The notes beneath the pieces were generated by a model. It searched no databases. It was not told the origin of the DNA and was given only the letters and a program-made list of their open reading frames with translations. Positions 19,477-25,572 of a stretch of DNA of 25,572 nt are shown here, one piece after another. The position numbers were made by a program, and so were the translations under genes. Source of the stretch: Paramacrobiotus richtersi (lineage: Eukaryota > Tardigrada > Eutardigrada > Parachela > Macrobiotidae). Numbering within the stretch: the stretch's first letter is position 1; each line of letters starts with the position of its first letter. The stretch covers positions 1 to 25,572 of the forward strand of contig JAQGAU010000622.1 in assembly GCA_034698045.1 (NCBI GenBank). The letters run 5' to 3'.

Positions 19477-20546
19477 TTATTGGGAACACTGTGTCGTTAC
19501 TTTTTCTCGTAGTCGTTGATAAGGGTACTTCATGTGTGGGCTCATAATCGCGTAGATTATCTACAACACAGACATGGCAGTTTTTAGCTGCGTACAGACA
19601 TCCAGAGTCAACATGGACTATCAGTTGACACGATATGCCCACTCACCGCATTCGAACACGTTGACAGAAAAGATCCCGTCGTAATGTACAGCACACTAAC
19701 ACTCAACTCCACATTCGCCCCATCTCCGTGTTGCAGATAGTAAATCGCCATCGGAAAGTGTTCCAACGCGTAGAAGCACAGTATGAGCAACATGAGTTTC
19801 CCAATGTATTTCTTTCTGCTCTCGACGAAACACTGAAACCTGTGCTGTGAACCCACTTGAACCACTTGTGGTTTGCTATCGGCCCGCTGTACATCAGTGC
19901 TATATGTTCTTATTTCTTTGATCCGGGCGAGAATGAGCCCGTAACAAACAACCAAAAACGAAAACGGCACAAACATCCACACAGTAAAGATTAGCGTGTA
20001 AATCCACATCGTTGACCTCGGAGCCGAGACGTTGCAGAATGCGAAAGGTGGGAAGAACTCCCGCTGCCCGCTTTGTAACAACGGCATCCCGGACGTTGTT
20101 AACGAGACTGCGTAACTACAGCCCAACAGCCCGGCGCTGAGCATTCTGCTTCCTCTGGAAATCTTCCTTTGGTATAGCAGTTTTAGTCTGTACACCGCCA
20201 GTCGGCAACATCCAAATGTCGAGCAGAACGTAAAGAAACAACCAACGTATGAGAATATCTGACAGAAATAATAATTACTCAATAACTGATTGTTCCCGAA
20301 GTAGATGTTGGATAACTGCGCCGGGTAGAAAATGGCGGCCAGGACGAAATCCGCGATGCACAAACTGAAAGCTAAAATTTGGAAACCGTTCCATTTTTTG
20401 TCGGTGCTCAGTAGAGCGACCATGGTGGTTCCGTTGATGATCGCGCCGATGGTCAAAATCAGGGCTGTTATGGAGAACCAGATGTTTATTTGCAGAACGG
20501 TTGATTGTTGAATGTAAGGGATGATGCTGCTCAGGTTCGACATCAT
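19477..20546 (-). CDS. Receptor 4: seven-transmembrane GPCR, two coding exons
   Basis: Exon 1 is 20546-19647 (300 codons), the intron 19646-19561 (86 bp, GTGAGT..TTGTAG), exon 2 19560-19477 (27 codons plus TAA), 327 residues. The start at 20546 opens MMSNLSS, with a sequon at N4. Landmarks are N38, D66, C95 with C171 (FFPPFAFC), P194, Y119-R120-L121 and E262-H263-F264-P265. NPxxY is N299-A300-I-I-Y303. The tail is short: MKYPYQRLREK then TTQCSQ, with a single Cys as possible palmitoylation site. The AATAAA overlapping the stop is probably fortuitous. Intron size and tail class it with receptors 1 and 5; its TM1-TM3 also resemble receptor 2 (SLCIADF, SITA(L/V)ILT). Confidence 0.9.
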
Positions 20547-21473
20547 GAATGCGGAGAAAAAGTGATGGACATCTGGCTATTATTTGTTCAGGACGTCTGA
20601 ATTCCAGCTGCTGCAGGGAAAGTGTTCTTTGGAGGTTTCTTTGAATAACAGACTACGTAAACGAGGATGTGTGTTACGTGCACACGGTCTTTTTACGGTA
20701 CTATGGCTGGGAATCTTCCAGTGAGTGAACTAATAACATGACGATGGAAACCAGCCAAGAATAAATCCTGATTAGTACATGCTGCACCTTAATTAATGGT
20801 TTAGACCCAAACGATCGTTTCTCGGCAGCTAACAGTAAACACTACCGTAAATAATCTGGCCTAGATCCAACCAGGCACGACGGAAAAATACTACCGAACC
20901 TGCTGCACCCAGTGCAGACAATCTGTTATGCCTACCTAGGATTCCACTCCGTGCGATTACGGTGTAGGCGGATACGCAACAAAAACATTCCATTACTGTC
21001 CCTGTCTGTTCTGGGAATAAACATACTACACCCTTAACCTGCAAAATTAGGGTTTACGGCTGGAAAAATGCTTAGGATAATCATACGTCCCCCTATAGAA
21101 ATTGAGCCTTCTCCTGGTTGCTGACTGCCACTGTCATGTCTCAGTTTGAGTGGAACGCCCGGAGGGAGTTTACAATGAAATTGATCCTGCGACGTTGTTT
21201 TTCAGACGCAACAGGAATATGCACCGACAAACGATTCTGGGAATATAATGTACTACGTACTGTATGTGATTGTGTACATGTGACTAGCTACAGCAGACAT
21301 CAAACTCTCCCGTGCTCGAGCGGTACAAACCCAAATTCCTCTCATATATACTAATATAAAAATATGTATCTATCTCGCCGAATATCCGGTTTGCATTGTT
21401 GGAACGGAAGGAAAAAGAATATTTCTCCGCAGTTTGACAGAAATGTGACAGCGTTCAAACACAGAAAAAGCAT
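20547..21473. other. 5' flank of receptor 4 and spacer, no gene recognised
   Basis: No conserved frame. A TTAGGATAATCATACGTCC word at about 21072-21090 belongs to a set of four similar words in the window. No clear TATA box is placed for receptor 4. Confidence 0.4.
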
Positions 21474-21609
21474 TATTTTGACGGATGCGAAAGAGAAACT
21501 ACTACTGTGGTAACTAATACTGTGTAACTACATAGTACAAAGTTAGTTGAATTAGTACTCAGTACTGGATTAGTTGCCACAATCTTTCCCTTCCACATCC
21601 GTCAAAATA
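21474..21609. mobile_element. MITE-like hairpin with TA flanks (136 bp)
   Basis: The two ends are perfect inverted copies for 14 bases (TATTTTGACGGATG and CATCCGTCAAAATA). The similarity continues inward with mismatches, through GTGGTAACTAAT and its partner ATTAGTTGCCAC, leaving only a short centre. If the outermost TA is the target duplication, the inverted repeat itself starts TTTTGACGGATG, which fits a small non-autonomous element moved by a TA-targeting transposase of the Tc1/mariner group. It encodes nothing. A structured RNA or plain palindrome is a less likely alternative. Confidence 0.75.
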
Positions 21610-22942
21610 TTGGTTATTTACTAAAGTACTAATTAATATTAAGGTATTCCAAAAGGCGCGTGTGCGGGACGATTAATTTAAGGATTGAATTGTGGGAACC
21701 AGGCCAGTTTGACGTTTACGCAAAATACTGCATTTCATCACCGTGTAATTACAGTTACGGGTTGTCATGTGCGGAAACACCAACCAGTTGTTTATCATTA
21801 CTCTGTACAAAAAGTAAAGTCGCAGGACGCAGGATAATTACACGTCCGTCTGGCAAAGCCCGTCTGCTGTATCCTCTGGGCCCATATCAAGTTTCAGATA
21901 GCGCCGGGAAGAGCGGCAAAGCAAAGGACGGTAATACCAATGCCAATAGCTTGTTTAACAAACACAGCTGCAATGCTCCTGCTTGTAACCGTGATGTATC
22001 ATCGCACGCGGATCGTCAAGGAGAGCTGGGACAGTTGCTGGTAACCGTGAGGCAGCAAAAAAGAACCACTGCTTCCATGAATTTTTGCGATGTCATGCCT
22101 CTGCTTACCCCCTTGGAGGCTTTAAAGCGAATCCACAGCAGAACTTGTGTATTTAGGTCGTTTTTAGTTTATTGGTCGTACAGTTTTTGAAAAGTCGGGT
22201 GAGACGCGGTCTTCTGCCTTTTGAAATAAAGTTTTGCGTTACCAGGGGAACGGCGGCGTCGGTGGTGGGTAGACTGCCACGTACGAAAGCAGTGTCGAAT
22301 GACAGAAATAGTGTTGGTTGTTTTCGGTTTCAGTTTTAGACAGTAATATAACTGCCGTATCAATTTTTAATGCCAGCACTCTTATGTCACCTTGCCAGTA
22401 AAGTTTAGTGTATACTGTAATGTGTCTATCGAAAGGGGGGCGAATTAACTTTATCAGAACTCGTACTGCACGCCACAGTTACTGTACTCGTACATAAGAG
22501 CAAACAAAAAAGTGAGCAACAAAAAAACACTACGCTATCTATTGTCCAAGTTGTTACGTACAACAAGCTGCAGTCACTTGTAACCATATTCTCGAGAATA
22601 CTGCACTGCACTACACATACGACCGTATCACGTGTTCACACTTTGTTATTTTGCAGTACACCCATTAGAATTCATGAAAAGCGGGCAAAAATTAAACAGT
22701 CAATTAGGCCGTCCTGGACATCAATGTCCCCGCGGGTCCGGAATAAATGCCGTACCTGGACATTATTCCCAGAAAATATCCCCCCACGACACTAAAAATC
22801 ATTCTTTCGTGATCTCCCTCTGGATCAATTTCATTCGGCTAATATTCCGTCAGCAGCATTGCCCCTCGGAAACAAGACCGTGTGGTAATGGGTTTTTCTG
22901 ACGCTCCATGAGAAAACCCAAGAATATCCCGAATTGGGCAAA
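21610..22942. other. Intergenic region below receptor 5, no gene recognised
   Basis: The longest frame, 21660-22190 (plus, 176 codons), opens at GTG and has no ATG until near its end, and no motif is recognisable, so I do not call a gene. The rest holds only short frames. Confidence 0.45.
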
Positions 22943-24008
22943 CTATTGAGAACAGCTTGCAGCGACTTTGTCTCGCAGCCGCTGGTAAGGGTATTTCATG
23001 CATGGGGCCATTATGGCATAGATGAGCTACAATGATAACTTCGTTTTTGAAATATCCGATTTTGCAAAGCCGTAGGAGCGGCTACCAGAGATACCGAGTA
23101 CTCACCGCGTTTGAGCACGTTGCCAAGAATGGTCCCGTCATAATGTACAGCGAACTAACATTTAATTCCGTACTTGCTGCATCCCCGTTGTACAGAAAGG
23201 AAATCGCCATTGGAAAGTGTTCGATGGTATGAAAGCATAGTATCAAGAACATCAGTTTTCCAACGTATTTTCTCCGGTTTTCCACGGAACACGGAAACCG
23301 TGGCCGGGAATCCAGACGACCACGGAGGCTTTGTGTTTCTGTGTTATTCAGTTGTTCACCGGTGCTGCTTCTTCTTATTGGCCTAATTCTGCCGATGACT
23401 AACCCGTAACAAACAAGCATGACGAGAAATGGAAGAAAAATCCATACAGAGAATACTGACGCGTAAATCCACAGCGTTGACTTTGGAGGAAAGGTGTTGC
23501 AGTATGCGAAAGGTGGAAAGTACTCGCGGTGTCCACTTTGCAACAAAGGTACCCCAGACATTGTTAAAGAGACTGCATAACAACAACCCAACAGTATGGC
23601 ACTAAAAATTCTGCTTCCTCTTGAAATTCTCTTCTGGCATAGCATTTTCAGTCGGAAAACTGCAAGTCGGCAACATCCTAGTTGGGAGCACAACTGGAAA
23701 AAACATCCCCAGTAAGAAATTATCTGGCAGAAATAGTAATTGGTCCAGAAGTGATTTTTGCCGAAATAGATACTGAATAGCTGGACTGGATAAAATACAA
23801 CAGCCAGGAAGAAATCCGCGACGCCGAGACTGAATGCTAATATCTGGAAGCCGTTCCATTTGTTGTCATTGGTCAATAAAGCGATTATGGTTGTTCCGTT
23901 AAGGATTCCGCCGATAGTCAAAATTACTGCGGTAACATAAAACCACACGTTTACATACATAACCGCTAATGGCACGTCGTATAGAATGAGACTGCTCTGA
24001 TACTGCAT
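22943..24008 (-). CDS. Receptor 5: seven-transmembrane GPCR, two coding exons
   Basis: Exon 1 is 24008-23106 (301 codons), the intron 23105-23027 (79 bp, GTGAGT..TTGTAG), exon 2 23026-22943 (27 codons plus TAG), 328 residues. The frame is open for 38 more codons above, but MQYQSS at 24008 aligns with the starts of the other receptors and the extension does not, so this ATG is chosen. Landmarks are N37, D65, C94 with C170, P193 and E263-H264-F265-P266. It is the most divergent copy: F118-R119-L120 instead of YRL, FQLCSQ for FTFCST in TM3, H260 at position 6.44, and a last exon opening LIY with MAPCMKYPYQRLRDK. NPxxY is N300-A301-L-I-Y304. The tail ends CSQ as in receptor 4. Confidence 0.9.
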
Positions 24009-24082
24009 TATACATCCATATATAAAGCCTAGTTGTTGGAGCATACATTTAATATATTTTGAACATTCATTTCGAGCTGCAT

Positions 24083-24188
24083 TGAAAAGGTATACTTTGA
24101 CAAGTGCTGCAGCATATAGCACATATTTTACGGATCACGGGATATAGCACCATTCCCCCCAATGCTTTTCTGCAGAGGGAAATCATAT
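24083..24188. repeat. Long inverted repeat, left arm
   Basis: From TTGACAAGTGCTGCAGCATA through GCAGAGGGAAATCA this arm is an inverted copy of 24541-24628, with only a few mismatches over about 80 aligned bases plus one 9-bp insertion (the ATTCCCCCC run near 24152-24160). It starts about 75 bp above the ATG of receptor 5, in its probable promoter. Confidence 0.85.
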
Positions 24189-24540
24189 TAACGTGGGGGG
24201 AAATCACTGTGCTAGCACAAACCCGCTTCGCAACGCCACGCTTTTTGTGCTTTGAAAACTGTCAAACTGAAACACTTGCCGTTTGTTTTATCCTGAGTCA
24301 ATCTTGCCCAACGATGGACCAAAAGAAAGCGAAAAATCTGCTAAAAATTATGATGCCAGGCAAGTGCGAATTTAGGAAAGCTGAAGGAAATACGGCGCCG
24401 TTGTACTTAACATGAATCCTTACGGCAGGAGCCAGAACCGTTGACAGTTGCGCCCGTAGAAACGCACGGTATCCGCAAACGCATCGACTATCCTTCAGAG
24501 GCAATGAAACTGGACTTGCTTGATATCGTAATTCTCATGT
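24189..24540. other. Central part between the inverted repeat arms
   Basis: About 350 bp with no terminal match inside and no frame I recognise. An ATG-led frame (24314, MDQKKAKNLLK...) runs about 33 codons to the TGA at 24413-24415 and is lysine-rich but too short to call. Confidence 0.35.
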
Positions 24541-24628
24541 GATTTCCCTCTGCAGAAAAGCATTGGTGCTGTATACCGTGATCCGTAAAATATGTGCTAT
24601 ATGCTGCAGCACTTGTCGAAGTACTACT
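24541..24628. repeat. Long inverted repeat, right arm
   Basis: Reads GATTTCCCTCTGCAGAAAAG through CAGCACTTGTCGAAGTAC, the inverse of the left arm. It lacks the 9-bp C-rich insertion of the left arm, and similarity fades soon after GAAGTACTACTCTTC. Confidence 0.85.
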
Positions 24629-25572
24629 CTTCACCAAAAGGAAATGGTCGGAAACTGCGTTTGCGTTGCACAAACGCTAGTAGTTGATGAATGTTGCCAT
24701 AGTGTAGGCTTTTGCGCACATATAACGCAGGTATAAACCAGAGAAATCACAGGATGTTTACCCGTAGAACCGCAATGAAATTAGTCCTGCGGATAGTCAA
24801 CGACCCAAATTAACCACTAAATATCCTTTTTATGCAAACAAGACGTTATAGAGACAAGAATTCATTTCCTATAGCTACTGCATTAGATGCGCCGTTCCGC
24901 AAGTACGCGCATCGCCAACGTAATCAAGCATCATCCTGAGATGGTATCTGTATTAAATTTGGTTAATTTGTCGTTTCCTATGGATTGTTAACAATGAGCT
25001 CCCTTGGGATCACTGCGTAGCATCATTGTACTATAATAATGATTTGTTCATCTGTGCTGTTCCACAGCTAGTCAGATACACATGTCTAAAGATCGAGCAA
25101 TGTACCGTATCCACAATAAGGGTATAGGTTCATATTGTTAAAGAAGAGTCGCGGGCATCTTCGTTTCTCCATCAGGGTAACAGCATTGAATTGCAAATCG
25201 GAAACGCGTTGCAATGAGTATTTTGGAATTAGTGATGAATAACTTGGTTGCTAGTTTATTGTTGACGTACACACCGTATGCTTGACATTGCTTGTTATTC
25301 AGCATTAGAAATGTGTATAGGGTTTACACAGGAAGTAGATCTGTACTTAATGCGCGCTTTATCATGTTCCACTCATCGCGGAGAAAAGCGGTTAGGACTT
25401 CATACAGTAATATTTATCTGGTACATTTCGAGCACAATGTAGCCTGTTTTTGATCTAGACTGATCACGTTTTTCCGAACCAGGATACATATGACCAAGAC
25501 AGAACGTTACTTCAGGAAGACGTGGCAGGGGTAGGTAACTGGTTGACCGATAAGCAGCTCTGCATTAATGCT
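24629..25572. other. Right-hand edge, no gene recognised
   Basis: AT-rich DNA with short frames only; no receptor exon, retrotransposon motif or RNA gene is visible up to the window end. Confidence 0.45.

Noticed and set aside
21660..22190. 176-codon open frame on the plus strand
   Set aside because: It opens at GTG, has no ATG until the last third, shows no hydrophobic or domain pattern, and no splice-supported continuation was found.
24009..24122. 38-residue N-terminal extension of receptor 5
   Set aside because: It partly lies in the inverted repeat arm and has no counterpart in the other receptors; MQYQSS at 24008 aligns with their starts.

Overview
This window is eukaryotic nuclear DNA from an invertebrate animal. 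The genes have spliceosomal introns with GT..AG ends, one gene encodes a typical animal secreted peptide, and decayed animal-type retrotransposon and recombinase pieces are scattered through AT-rich non-coding DNA. Introns of 66-86 bp beside TE-swollen introns suggest a compact genome. A tardigrade is my guess from overall character only; no single feature proves it. There are no bacterial operons, rRNA or CRISPR.

The window is dominated by a same-strand (minus) tandem array of seven-transmembrane receptors of class A architecture. Five look intact: 1970-3022, 5962-8670, 15354-17557, 19477-20546 and 22943-24008. A sixth copy is broken (12510-13158). Every gene has the same structure: a first coding exon of 297-301 codons carrying TM1 to most of TM7, then a phase-0 intron, then a short last exon starting with [IL][IV]Y and encoding the end of TM7, helix 8 and the tail. 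The intron falls inside the NPxxY motif. In all copies Pro7.50 is Ala, Ser or Gly, DRY is YRL or FRL, and CWxP is EHFP. The family is therefore a lineage-specific, non-canonical GPCR expansion; chemoreception is a reasonable guess but unproven.

The receptors fall into two structural groups. Genes 1, 4 and 5 have introns of 66-86 bp and tails of 27-28 residues. Genes 2 and 3 have introns of 1.2-1.7 kb and tails of 41-44 residues. The pseudogene goes with gene 3 by its last exon, intron and 3' flank, but its 5' flank is a diverged copy of the DNA upstream of gene 2. This records duplication followed by a deletion that removed about nine tenths of its first exon.

Between the receptors lie: a GC-rich gene (10147-10416, minus) for a small secreted cysteine- and tryptophan-rich peptide; a decayed tyrosine-recombinase gene (about 6455-7115, plus) lodged in the intron of receptor 2; three fragments of the C-terminal end of a non-LTR retrotransposon protein (2-229, 1326-1535, 9706-9813); a 136-bp MITE-like hairpin flanked by TA (21474-21609); a long inverted repeat just upstream of receptor 5 (24083-24628); and short-motif repeat clusters at 480-592 and 11667-12035. 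The remaining intergenic DNA shows no gene I can support.
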